DNA of 8,415 nt from Hyphomicrobiales bacterium (GTDB taxonomy: Bacteria; Pseudomonadota; Alphaproteobacteria; Rhizobiales; Beijerinckiaceae): positions 1-8,415 of the forward strand of contig JAGWKJ010000092.1 of NCBI GenBank assembly GCA_028865375.1, in the 5' to 3' direction. Of this stretch, positions 1 to 6,950 are shown piece by piece. The notes under the pieces were generated by a model. It saw nothing but the letters and a program-made list of their open reading frames with translations, was not told the DNA's origin and did no database searches. The translations under genes and the position numbers were made by a program. The stretch's first letter is position 1. The number at the start of each line of letters is the position of its first letter.

Positions 1-18
1 GGCGGCCCACGGGCCGCC
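1..18 (+). promoter_or_regulatory. GC-rich intercistronic hairpin upstream of frcC
   Basis: Seen in the sequence: a perfect inverted repeat, GGCGGCCC-AC-GGGCCGCC, which would fold as a 7-bp stem with a 4-nt loop. No T-run follows, so a classical intrinsic terminator is unlikely. It lies 54 bp upstream of the frcC start. In frc-type operons the binding-protein gene (frcB) precedes frcC, so this may be a 3' stabilising or attenuating hairpin of the upstream gene. That role is inferred, because the upstream gene is outside the window. Confidence 0.5.
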
Positions 19-72
19 CGCACGTCAGGGCAAGAGCGCGAATAGCGCCGGACCTCAGGGGGGAGCTTCGGC

Positions 73-1152
73 ATGACGGACCAATCCGCGCCGACCAAGA
101 CGATTTCCGACTTCGAGGCGAAGCTCGACAAGGCCGACAAGGCCGTCGCCCAATTCGCCGCCGACGACCGCACGCCGATCGCGGTCGTGCGCCAGTTCCT
201 GCGCCGCAACCCGACCGCGATCCCGGCGCTCGTCCTCCTGTTCAGCGTGCTGATGTTCGGCCTCGTGGCCGACAATTTCTTGAAGGTCAGCACGCTCTCG
301 CTCGTGCTCCAACAGGTCACCGTCGTCGGCGTCATCGCCATCGCGCAGACCGCGATCATCCTCACCGCGGGCATCGACCTGTCGGTCGGCGCGATCCTCG
401 TGCTGTCGTCGTTCGTGATCGGCAAGCTCGCCGTCTACGCGGGCGTGCCGGCGCCGCTGGCGATCCTGGTCGGCATGGGCGCGGGCGCCGCGATGGGCGC
501 CATCAACGGCCTGCTCGTGACCGTGGTGCGCCTGCCGCCCTTCATCGTCACGCTGGGGACGCTCAACGTCTTCAACGCCCTGAAGCTCTGGTTCACCGGA
601 TCGGAATCGATCCGCGCCGACGACATCTCCGCCAAGGCGAATTTCCTGAACTTGTTCGGCAACGAGTTCCAGCTGTTCGGCGCGCGGTTCACGTTCGGCG
701 CGCTGGCGATGATCATGCTGGCGCTGTTCGCCTGGTACCTGCTGAACCGCACGCCCTGGGGGCGGCACGTCCACGCCGTCGGCGACGACCCGGACGCGGC
801 GCTGCTGTCGGGCATCCAAGTCAACCGCACGCTGCTTTCGGTCTATGCGTTCGCCGGCCTCGTGTGCGGCTTCGGCGCCTGGATCGCCATCGGCCGCGTG
901 GGGTCGATCTCGCCGATCGGCTTCGAGACGGCGAACCTCGATTCCATCACCGCCACCGTGATCGGCGGCACGTCGCTGTTCGGTGGCCGCGCCTCGATCG
1001 CGGGCTCCGTGCTCGGCGCGCTGATCGTGGGCACGTTCAACACCGGCCTCGCGCTGGCGGGCGTCGACGACTACTGGCAGATTTTCGCGACCGGCGTGCT
1101 GACCATCGTCGCGGTCGCGATCGACCAATGGCTGCGGAGGGCTTCGCAATGA
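73..1152 (+). CDS. frcC: Fructose-type sugar ABC transporter permease FrcC
   Basis: Inner-membrane permease of a carbohydrate ABC importer (RbsC/BPD_transp_2 family), 359 aa, normal length. A hydrophilic N-terminus of about 45 residues precedes a series of hydrophobic segments. The family signature TAGIDLSVG is at residues 98-106, and the cytoplasmic ATPase-contact loop WGRHVHAVGDDPDAALLSGI is at 229-248. From memory, the stretches LQQV, PPFIVTLG, ESIRADDI, LFGGR and the C-terminal AVAIDQWLRR match S. meliloti FrcC better than ribose or xylose permeases, so fructose is the likely substrate, with mannose or ribose possible. The ATG start is supported by the purine-rich Shine-Dalgarno AGGGGGGAG at 57-65, 7 nt upstream. 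The stop overlaps the ATPase gene as ATGA, indicating translational coupling. The binding protein expected upstream is outside the window. Family assignment is very secure; the fructose assignment is by resemblance. Confidence 0.9.
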   Translation: MTDQSAPTKTISDFEAKLDKADKAVAQFAADDRTPIAVVRQFLRRNPTAIPALVLLFSVLMFGLVADNFLKVSTLSLVLQQVTVVGVIAIAQTAIILTAGIDLSVGAILVLSSFVIGKLAVYAGVPAPLAILVGMGAGAAMGAINGLLVTVVRLPPFIVTLGTLNVFNALKLWFTGSESIRADDISAKANFLNLFGNEFQLFGARFTFGALAMIMLALFAWYLLNRTPWGRHVHAVGDDPDAALLSGIQVNRTLLSVYAFAGLVCGFGAWIAIGRVGSISPIGFETANLDSITATVIGGTSLFGGRASIAGSVLGALIVGTFNTGLALAGVDDYWQIFATGVLTIVAVAIDQWLRRASQ

Positions 1153-1931
1153 GCGACCGTCAACCCATCCTGACGGCGCGGGGCCTTTCCAAGCGCTACG
1201 GCCACGTGGTGGCGCTGAACGACGCCGACTTCGACCTCTATCCCGGCGAGATCCTCGCCGTGATCGGCGACAACGGCGCCGGCAAGACCTCGCTCATCAA
1301 GGCGATCACCGGCGCGGTGACGCCCGACCACGGCGAGATACGGCTCGGCGGGCAAACGGTGAATTTCCGCTCGCCGCAGGACGCGCGCAACGCGGGCATC
1401 GAGACCGTCTACCAGAACCTCGCGCTGTCGCCGGCGATGTCGATCGCCGACAACATGTTCCTCGGCCGCGAGATGGTGAAGCCCGGCTTCCTCGGCAAGT
1501 ATTTCAAGACGCTCGACCGCGCGGCGATGCGCAAGTTCGCGCGCGACAAGCTGACCGAGCTCGGCCTGATGACGATCCAGGACATCGACGTGCCGGTCGA
1601 GTCGCTGTCGGGCGGGCAGCGCCAGGGCGTGGCGGTCGCCCGGGCGGCGGCGTTCGGCTCGAAGGTCGTCATCATGGACGAGCCGACGGCGGCGCTCGGC
1701 GTCAAGGAGTCGCGCCGGGTGCTCGAGCTCATCCTCGACGTCAAGAAACGCGGCCTGCCGATCATCCTGATCTCGCACAACATGCCGCACGTGTTCGAGG
1801 TGGCCGACCGCATCCACATCCACCGGCTCGGCCGGCGGCTGTGCATCGTCGATCCCAAGAAGGCCTCCATGTCCGACGCCGTCGCGATGATGACGGGCGC
1901 GATGGCCCCGCCCGCGGATTCGATCCAGTAG
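1149..1931 (+). CDS. frcA: Fructose-type sugar ABC transporter ATP-binding protein FrcA
   Basis: Cytoplasmic ATPase that powers the FrcC permease, 260 aa. It has one ABC domain, unlike RbsA/XylG-type sugar ATPases, which carry two in tandem; a single domain is typical of FrcA. Walker A GDNGAGKTS is at residues 40-48, the signature LSGGQ at 153-157, Walker B VVIMDEP with D177/E178, and the switch histidine H210 in ISHNMPHV. The phrases DFDLYPGEILAVIGDNGAGK, ETVYQNLALSP and HRLGRRLC resemble rhizobial FrcA closely (recalled, not searched). The start at 1149 is chosen because it overlaps the frcC stop and has GGAGGG at 1136-1141, 7 nt upstream; the open frame extends further 5' but only as a shadow inside frcC. 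No frcK kinase follows; the next gene, after 159 bp, belongs to a different importer. Confidence 0.9.
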   Translation: MSDRQPILTARGLSKRYGHVVALNDADFDLYPGEILAVIGDNGAGKTSLIKAITGAVTPDHGEIRLGGQTVNFRSPQDARNAGIETVYQNLALSPAMSIADNMFLGREMVKPGFLGKYFKTLDRAAMRKFARDKLTELGLMTIQDIDVPVESLSGGQRQGVAVARAAAFGSKVVIMDEPTAALGVKESRRVLELILDVKKRGLPIILISHNMPHVFEVADRIHIHRLGRRLCIVDPKKASMSDAVAMMTGAMAPPADSIQ

Positions 1932-1952
1932 TCTCGCGGCAACTCGCGGGAC
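1931..1952 (+). terminator. Hairpin immediately after frcA (weak terminator or 3' stabiliser)
   Basis: Starting at the last base of the frcA stop codon, GTCTCGCG (1931-1938) pairs with CGCGGGAC (1945-1952) across a 6-nt loop, giving an 8-bp stem with one G-U pair. There is no T-tract after it, so factor-independent termination would be poor. It may protect the 3' end of the frc mRNA or end it together with Rho. The structure is read by eye; its role is inferred from position. Confidence 0.4.
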
Positions 1953-1957
1953 CCGGC

Positions 1958-2010
1958 GTGCGGTGCAATATGCCGGTTGCGCCGCATTCGCATTGCCGCT
2001 ATGCAATAAT
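1958..2010 (+). promoter_or_regulatory. Candidate promoter/operator region of the Liv-type operon
   Basis: The 159-bp gap between frcA and the binding-protein gene holds the window's clearest AT-rich patch. A stem-loop of 11 pairs (two of them G-U) can form between 1958-1968 and 1977-1987 with an 8-nt loop. Downstream, ATTGC (1992-1996) and GCAAT (2003-2007) form an inverted repeat, and TGCAATA occurs twice in direct orientation (1965-1971 and 2002-2008). AATAAT at 2005-2010 matches five of six bases of a sigma-70 -10 box, but no good -35 lies 16-18 nt upstream; TTGCGC at 1977-1982 is too far from it. A short hairpin CGGCG/CGCCG at 2022-2036 would lie in the leader. The promoter is plausible from position and composition; the exact elements are uncertain. 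Confidence 0.35.
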
Positions 2011-2090
2011 CAACTGACGGACGGCGATCAACGCCGCGAATTGGCGGGGGTGCACTCCGTAGCGCGTCAACCGGGAGGAGATTCCAGATT

Positions 2091-3434
2091 ATGTCCGAAC
2101 ACGATGATTCCGCGCGTCTTTCGCGCCGCTCGATGCTCAAGGCCGCCGCCGCGGGCGCGGCCGTCTGGCCGGGCCTGACCGCCTTTCCGGTCTGGGCCGC
2201 CGACCATCCGGCGATCGGTACCTGGCCGGCCGGCAGCGCCGGCGATTCCGTGACGATCGGCGCCACGGTGCCGCGCACGGGCCCCTACGCCCTCCAGGGC
2301 GAAGACGAACTCAAGGGCCTCCAGCTCGCCATCGAACACGTCAACGCCGGCGACCCGCTGATCCAGGCGATCTCGCCGAAGACCAAGAAGGGCGTGCTCG
2401 GCAAGACCGTGAAGCTCGCGGTGGCCGATTCCGAGGCGAAGCCCAACACCGCGGTGCAGGCGCAGACGAACTTCATCACGCAGGACAAGATCGTGCTGAT
2501 GTTCGGCGCGACCTCGAGCGCGGTGGCGGTTGCGCTCAACAAGCTCGCCGACCGCGAGAAGGTGCTCTACATCGTCGGTATTTCCGGCTCGAACGACACC
2601 ACCGGCAAGGATTGCGCGCGCTATTCCTTCCGCCAGTGCTTCTACGGCCAGACGGCGGCGGCCGCGATCGGCCCCGTGATGCTGAAGGCTTACGGCAAGG
2701 GCAAGAAGGCCGCCTATCTGGTGCCCGACTACACGTACGGCCACACCGTCCATCAGTCGATGAAGGACTTCCTCGGCAAGAACGGCGGCTGGACCGAGGC
2801 GACCGCGCAGGTCGCGCCGCTCGGCGCGCCGGACTATTCGTCCTACCTGCTCAACGTCGCCAATTCCGGCGCCGACGTGCTGGTCAACATCAACTGGGGC
2901 CACGACGCGGTGCTGTCGATCCAGCAGGCCAAGCAGTTCGGCGTGCTCGACAAGATGAAGCTCGTCGTTCCCTACCAGGTGCCGTTCCTCGCGCGCGAAG
3001 TCGGTCCCGACATCATGGCCGGCGTCTATGCGGCGACCGATTATTGGTGGACGTTGGAGGACAAGTTCCCGCTCGCCAAGCGGTTCAACGCCGCGTTCAA
3101 GGCGAAATACGGCTACATGCCCGAATGGGGCGCCAACAACGCCTACATGCAGGTCGCGCTGTGGGCGGCGCAGGTCGAGGCCGCCGGGTCGTTCTATCCG
3201 CCGGACGTCATCAAGGCCTACGAGTCCGGCGCGACCATGAAGTCGACCGTCGGCGACGTGCACTTCCGCGGCGCGGACCACCAACTGGTGCGTCCGGTCG
3301 TGATCGTGCAGGCCAAGGCCAAGAAGGACATGAAGGACCCAGAGGACTACTGGAACGTCCTCGACGTGCTGCCCGGAGAACCGTTGATGCAGGCCGCCGA
3401 CGCCTTCGGCTGCAAGATGGGCTCGCCGACCTGA
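2091..3434 (+). CDS. Tat-exported substrate-binding protein of a branched-chain amino acid-type (HAAT) ABC importer
   Basis: Periplasmic solute receptor that delivers substrate to the LivH/LivMG/LivF complex encoded next to it; 447 aa, type I periplasmic-binding fold (Peripla_BP_6). The N-terminus carries a twin-arginine motif, SRRSMLK at residues 11-17, followed by an Ala-rich hydrophobic stretch and a likely cleavage site near VWAA (34-37), so export is predicted to be folded and Tat-dependent rather than Sec. No lipobox cysteine is seen. The mature domain begins near residue 52 with the typical strand IGATVPRTGPYALQGE (56-71). Cysteines C175, C183 and C441 are spaced so that a disulfide near the hinge is possible (inference). 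The ATG start has a strong Shine-Dalgarno, GGGAGGAG at 2073-2080, spaced 10 nt. The ligand is not identifiable: amino acids, urea or amides and aromatic acids are all known for this superfamily. The spacing to livH and intervening hairpins suggest higher expression than the membrane genes. Confidence 0.88.
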   Translation: MSEHDDSARLSRRSMLKAAAAGAAVWPGLTAFPVWAADHPAIGTWPAGSAGDSVTIGATVPRTGPYALQGEDELKGLQLAIEHVNAGDPLIQAISPKTKKGVLGKTVKLAVADSEAKPNTAVQAQTNFITQDKIVLMFGATSSAVAVALNKLADREKVLYIVGISGSNDTTGKDCARYSFRQCFYGQTAAAAIGPVMLKAYGKGKKAAYLVPDYTYGHTVHQSMKDFLGKNGGWTEATAQVAPLGAPDYSSYLLNVANSGADVLVNINWGHDAVLSIQQAKQFGVLDKMKLVVPYQVPFLAREVGPDIMAGVYAATDYWWTLEDKFPLAKRFNAAFKAKYGYMPEWGANNAYMQVALWAAQVEAAGSFYPPDVIKAYESGATMKSTVGDVHFRGADHQLVRPVVIVQAKAKKDMKDPEDYWNVLDVLPGEPLMQAADAFGCKMGSPT

Positions 3435-3442
3435 CGTGAATT

Positions 3443-3472
3443 GCCGCCGCCGCTCTCCGGGGCGGCGGCGGT
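3443..3472 (+). promoter_or_regulatory. Strong intercistronic hairpin 1, after the binding-protein gene
   Basis: CCGCCGCCGC (3444-3453) is perfectly complementary to GCGGCGGCGG (3462-3471), with an 8-nt loop and one extra G-U closing pair, eight bases after the binding-protein stop. Only TTCC follows, not a T-tract. The position is typical of 3' structures that protect binding-protein mRNA from exonucleases or partly terminate transcription before the permease genes, as known for malE-malF. That role is inferred here. Confidence 0.55.
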
Positions 3473-3483
3473 TCCGCGATGGC

Positions 3484-3512
3484 GTCTCCGGGGCGAATTC
3501 CGCCCCGGGGGC
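3484..3512 (+). promoter_or_regulatory. Strong intercistronic hairpin 2, upstream of livH
   Basis: CCGGGGCG (3488-3495) pairs perfectly with CGCCCCGG (3501-3508) across a 5-nt AATTC loop, and the stem extends outward by four more pairs (two G-U) to 3484/3512. It lies 11 bp after hairpin 1. Both structures contain the 11-bp direct repeat TCTCCGGGGCG (3454-3464 and 3485-3495), 31 bp apart, so alternative pairings between the two elements are possible. No T-run follows. Confidence 0.5.
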
Positions 3513-3548
3513 CGTCGACGCCGGCCACGACCCACGGAAATCCACGGC

Positions 3549-4424
3549 ATGCTGAATTGGGCGAACCTCGTGTCGCAGCTCTTCAACGGGCTCGCGACCG
3601 GCGCATTGCTGGCGCTCATCGCGTCGGGCCTCACCATCATCTACGGCACGCTGGGCGTGCTGAACCTCGCGCATGGCGCGATGTTCATGCTGGGGGGCTA
3701 CGCCGGTTGGGTCGTCTACCAATGGACCGGCTCGTTCGCGCTGGCGGTGCTTGGCGCGTCGGCGTTCCTCGTGATCGTGGGTGCGATCCTGGAGCTCGTC
3801 GTGATCCGACGCTTCTACGGCCGTCCGGGCGAGGACCAGATCCTCGTCACATTCGGGCTGGGCATCGTGATCGTCGAACTGGTGCGGCGGGCGTTCGGCA
3901 GCCTGTCGCTGACTTTGCCCGCCCCGGCGTGGGCGTCTGGCATCACGTCGCTCGGCTTCATGCTCTACCCGACCTACCGCATCGCGCTGATCGGCATCGT
4001 GGCGGCCGCGCTGCTGGCGCTTTATTTCGTCCTTTACCGCACCAAGCTCGGGCTGATCGTGCGGGCCGGCATCGAGGACGCCGGCATGGTCGACATCCTG
4101 GGCGTCGACGTCGGCAAGGTGTTCATGGTCGTGTTCGGCATCGGCGCGATGGCCGCCGGGTTCGCGGGCGCGGTGAACGCGCCGGTCGTGTCGCTGACGC
4201 CCGACGGCGGCGACGCGATCCTGATCGAGACCTTCGTCGTCGTGGTCATCGGCGGCGTCGGCTCGTTCTTCGGCGCGGTGCTCGGCGGCCTGATCGCGGG
4301 CGAGATCCTGAGCCTGACCTCGATGGTCGACCCCGCCTATTCCCAATTCGCGCTGTTCGCGGCGATGACGCTCGTGCTGGTGTTCCGGCCGCAGGGTCTG
4401 CTGGGCGCCGCGGGCCGCGAGTGA
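3549..4424 (+). CDS. livH: Branched-chain amino acid-type ABC permease LivH
   Basis: First of the two inner-membrane permease parts of the HAAT importer, 291 aa from the chosen start, the usual LivH length, with multiple hydrophobic segments. The LivH hallmark GLTIIYGTLGVLNLAHGAMF lies at residues 27-46, and the ATPase-contact loop GLIVRAGIEDAGMVDILGVD at 168-187 is followed by a Gly/Ala-rich segment. The C-terminus ends with the family's VFRPQGLLG motif. ATG 3549 is chosen because MLNWANLVSQLFNGLATGA is a standard LivH beginning. The frame stays open back to a TTG at 3441, but those 36 residues are Pro/Arg-rich and would translate both hairpins. Its Shine-Dalgarno is poor (only GGA at 3536-3538), which together with the upstream hairpins fits low expression relative to the binding protein. 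The next gene begins 13 bp downstream. Confidence 0.9.
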   Translation: MLNWANLVSQLFNGLATGALLALIASGLTIIYGTLGVLNLAHGAMFMLGGYAGWVVYQWTGSFALAVLGASAFLVIVGAILELVVIRRFYGRPGEDQILVTFGLGIVIVELVRRAFGSLSLTLPAPAWASGITSLGFMLYPTYRIALIGIVAAALLALYFVLYRTKLGLIVRAGIEDAGMVDILGVDVGKVFMVVFGIGAMAAGFAGAVNAPVVSLTPDGGDAILIETFVVVVIGGVGSFFGAVLGGLIAGEILSLTSMVDPAYSQFALFAAMTLVLVFRPQGLLGAAGRE

Positions 4425-4437
4425 ACGGACCCTCCCG

Positions 4438-6231
4438 ATGATCAAACGATTTCCTTGGGTCGAGGCGCTGAGCGCGCTGGGCCTCGTCGCAGCGCCTTGG
4501 GTCCTGCCCGCGCTCGGCTTCGCGCCGGGAACCGTCAATCACGTCCTGATCTGGGGCCTGTTCGGGCTAGGCTTCGACATCCTGTTCGGCTACGCGGGCC
4601 TGCTTTCATTCGGCCAGGCGGCGTTCTTCGGCACCGGCGGCTTCGTGGCCGCCTATCTGTTGACAGTCGCGGGCATGACGAACGTGCTTCTCGCGCTCGC
4701 CGTCGGGACGGCGGCCGCGGCGGCGGTCGGCGCGATCGTCGGCCTCGTCGCGCTGCGGCGCACGGGCATCTATTTCGCGATGATCACGGTTGCGATCGCC
4801 GAGATGTTCTTCTTCTTGGAGAATAACCCGCTGGCGCGCTGGACCGGCGGCGAAAACGGCCTGCCCGGCGTGCCGGCGCCGAGCTTCGACCTGTTCGGCC
4901 TGCGCTGGCAGGTGGGCGTCGGCTGGTCGATGTACGGGTTCCTGGCCGCCTGCTATTTCGTCGGGCTCGTCGTCGCGCTGCGGATCGTCAATTCTCCGTT
5001 CGGCGCGGTGCTGGTCGCGATCCGCGACAACCCCAAGCGCACGCTGGCGGTCGGGCACGACGTATGGCGCTACAAGCTCGCCGCCTTCGCGATCGCGGCG
5101 GGTTACGCGGGCTTCGCCGGGGGCCTGCTCGGCGTCTTGCAGGGTTTCATGCCGCCGGAGGCCTTCATCTTCGACACCTCGGGCCAGCTCGTCGTGCAGA
5201 CGGTGATCGGCGGCGCGGGCACCTTGTTCGGCCCGCTCGTGGGCGCGGCCGTGTGGCTGTCGCTGCGCGATTTCCTGCAGAGCGGCCTGAACCTCGGCGC
5301 CGCGTGGAAGCTGGTGCTCGGCCTGGTGTTCGTGCTCTTGGTGACGTTCCTGCGCCGCGGCATCCTCGGCGGCGTCAAGGACCTGATCGCCTCGGTCGAC
5401 AAGCGCGCCGCCGCTCCGGCGCCGGCCGGCGTCGCCGCGGCCATGATGCCGGCCCTGCGGCCGGACGAGGCGTTCGCCGGCCCCGCCATCGAGGCGCGCG
5501 GCCTGACCAAGCGCTTCGGCGGGCTGGTCGCCAACCGCGACGTGAATTTTTCGGTCGCCAAGGGCGAGCTGCGCGGCGTCATCGGGCCCAACGGCGCCGG
5601 CAAGAGCACGTTCTTCAAGATGCTCACTTGCGAGATGGAACCTTCCGCGGGGTCGATCCTGTTCCACGGCCGCGACATCACGGGACACGGCGTTTCGCGC
5701 GTGTGCCAGATGGGCCTGACCAAGAGCTACCAGATCAACCAGTTGTTCGCCCGCCTCACCGCGCGGGAGAACGTGGAGATCGCCGCGCTCGCGCATGCGC
5801 GCGGGCCCTTCAAGCTCGACATGCTGAAGGCGGTCCGCAAGGTGCCCGGCCTCGAGGCCCAGGTCGCGGGCACGCTGGCGTTGGTGGGGCTGACGCATCG
5901 CGCCGGGACGCCGGTTTCCGAGCTCGCCTACGGCGAGAAGCGCCGGCTCGAGATCGCGCTGGCGCTCGCTTCCTCGCCGAGCCTGCTTCTGCTCGACGAA
6001 CCGCTGGCGGGCATGAGCCCGCAGGAGCGCAAGGAAACGGTGACGCTGCTCAAGGCGATCCGCGAGGGCCGGACCCTGGTGGTGATCGACCACGACATGG
6101 ACGCGATGTTCGACCTCGCCGACCGCATCACCGTGCTGGCGGAGGGTCGCGTGCTGGCGGAAGGCACGCCGCAGCAGATCCGCGACGACCGATCCGTCCG
6201 CGACGCCTATCTCGGCGGGGAGCACATGTGA
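4438..6231 (+). CDS. livM-livG: LivM-LivG fusion: branched-chain amino acid-type ABC permease with C-terminal ATPase domain
   Basis: A 597-aa protein joining the second permease subunit to one ATPase of the importer. Residues 1 to about 317 form a LivM-type membrane domain: the FGYAGLLSFGQAAFFGTGG motif sits near the N-terminus, TGGENGLPGVP at 136-146, and the coupling loop IRDNPKRTLAVG begins near 195. An Ala/Pro-rich linker (about 318-348, KRAAAPAPAGVAAA) leads to a LivG-type ABC domain: Walker A GPNGAGKST 383-391, the signature in its usual LivG variant LAYGE 496-500, Walker B LLLLDEP with D520/E521, and switch histidine H552. All catalytic motifs are intact and the frame is continuous, so this is a real fusion and not a frameshift product. 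LivM and LivG are separate in E. coli; fusions are known in alphaproteobacteria. The start follows livH by 13 bp without a clear Shine-Dalgarno, suggesting coupling. The stop overlaps the livF ATG by one base. Confidence 0.92.
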   Translation: MIKRFPWVEALSALGLVAAPWVLPALGFAPGTVNHVLIWGLFGLGFDILFGYAGLLSFGQAAFFGTGGFVAAYLLTVAGMTNVLLALAVGTAAAAAVGAIVGLVALRRTGIYFAMITVAIAEMFFFLENNPLARWTGGENGLPGVPAPSFDLFGLRWQVGVGWSMYGFLAACYFVGLVVALRIVNSPFGAVLVAIRDNPKRTLAVGHDVWRYKLAAFAIAAGYAGFAGGLLGVLQGFMPPEAFIFDTSGQLVVQTVIGGAGTLFGPLVGAAVWLSLRDFLQSGLNLGAAWKLVLGLVFVLLVTFLRRGILGGVKDLIASVDKRAAAPAPAGVAAAMMPALRPDEAFAGPAIEARGLTKRFGGLVANRDVNFSVAKGELRGVIGPNGAGKSTFFKMLTCEMEPSAGSILFHGRDITGHGVSRVCQMGLTKSYQINQLFARLTARENVEIAALAHARGPFKLDMLKAVRKVPGLEAQVAGTLALVGLTHRAGTPVSELAYGEKRRLEIALALASSPSLLLLDEPLAGMSPQERKETVTLLKAIREGRTLVVIDHDMDAMFDLADRITVLAEGRVLAEGTPQQIRDDRSVRDAYLGGEHM

Positions 6232-6944
6232 TGGCGAAGCCGGGCGAGACGCTGCTCGCGGTCGAGGGCCTCAACAGCTATTACGGCGACAGCCACATCC
6301 TGTTCGACGTGGCGATGACGGTGGCGCGCGGCGAGGTGGTCGCGCTGCTCGGGCGCAACGGCGCCGGCAAGTCGACCACGATGAAGAGCCTGATGGGCGC
6401 GGTGCGACCGCGCTCGGGCTCGGTGAAGCTCGAAGGCGAGGATCTCGCCGGGCGGAAGCCGCACCGGATCGCGGCCGCCGGCATCCAGCTGGTGCCCGAG
6501 GAGCGGCGCGTGTTCGGTTCCCTCAACGTCGAGGAGAACATCGTGCTGGCCGGCGTCAGCGCGCCGGCGCGCTGGCCGCTCGACCGCGTCTACGCGATGT
6601 TCCCGCGCCTGAAGGAGCGCCGCTTGTCTCGCGGCACCGATCTCTCGGGCGGCGAGCAGCAGATGCTCGCCATCGCCCGCGCGCTGGCGCGCGACCCCAA
6701 GATCGTGCTGCTCGACGAGCCGTTCGAGGGGCTGGCGCCGATCATCGTGCACGAGCTCGTGCGCACGGTGCACGAGCTGGCGGCCGCCGGCCAGACCATC
6801 GTCGTGGTCGAGCAGAACCTCGCCGCCGCGCTCGGTCTCGCCTCGCGCGCCTACGTGCTCAACAACGGCCACGTCGTCTACGAGGGCACGACGGCCGAGC
6901 TGCGCGCGACGCCCGACGTCCTGCATCGCTATCTCGGCGTTTGA
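6231..6944 (+). CDS. livF: Branched-chain amino acid-type ABC transporter ATPase LivF
   Basis: Second cytoplasmic ATPase of the HAAT importer, expected to pair with the C-terminal ABC domain of the LivM-LivG fusion; 237 aa, the normal LivF size. Walker A GRNGAGKST is at residues 41-49, signature LSGGE at 138-142, Walker B IVLLDEP with D162/E163, followed by FEGLAP, the LivF-type D-loop region. The switch position holds Q195 in VVVEQN instead of histidine, which is normal for LivF. The ATG overlaps the fusion gene's stop (TGATG), and GGGGAG at 6217-6222 gives a Shine-Dalgarno 8 nt upstream. The frame is open further 5' but only within the fusion gene. It is the last gene of the + strand cluster and ends 6 bp from the converging reductase gene. 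Confidence 0.92.
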   Translation: MAKPGETLLAVEGLNSYYGDSHILFDVAMTVARGEVVALLGRNGAGKSTTMKSLMGAVRPRSGSVKLEGEDLAGRKPHRIAAAGIQLVPEERRVFGSLNVEENIVLAGVSAPARWPLDRVYAMFPRLKERRLSRGTDLSGGEQQMLAIARALARDPKIVLLDEPFEGLAPIIVHELVRTVHELAAAGQTIVVVEQNLAAALGLASRAYVLNNGHVVYEGTTAELRATPDVLHRYLGV

Positions 6945-6950
6945 TCCGCC

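Noticed and set aside
1..18. Intrinsic terminator at the left edge
   Set aside because: The stem is strong but no T-tract follows in either direction visible here, so it is listed as an intercistronic hairpin instead.
55..1149. A 364-codon open frame on the - strand opposite frcC
   Set aside because: An antisense shadow: no domain, biased composition, and the + strand frame encodes a clear permease.
3441..3548. N-terminal extension of LivH from a TTG at 3441
   Set aside because: It would translate both hairpins into a Pro/Arg-rich segment, has no Shine-Dalgarno, and LivH proteins begin as the protein from ATG 3549 does.
2067..4538. An 823-codon open frame on the - strand opposite the binding protein, livH and the start of the fusion gene
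   Set aside because: The translation is dominated by Arg, Asp, His, Glu and Gln with no recognisable domain, typical of antisense frames in GC-rich genes. It also crosses three well-supported genes and their intergenic gaps.
4606..6225. A 539-codon open frame on the - strand opposite the LivM-LivG fusion
   Set aside because: Same low-complexity Arg/His/Asp/Glu composition, and it is fully covered by a gene with intact ABC motifs.
6231..6944. Loss of the switch histidine in LivF as a sign of a degenerate ATPase
   Set aside because: Glutamine in VEQN at this position is the normal state for LivF, and all other motifs are intact.
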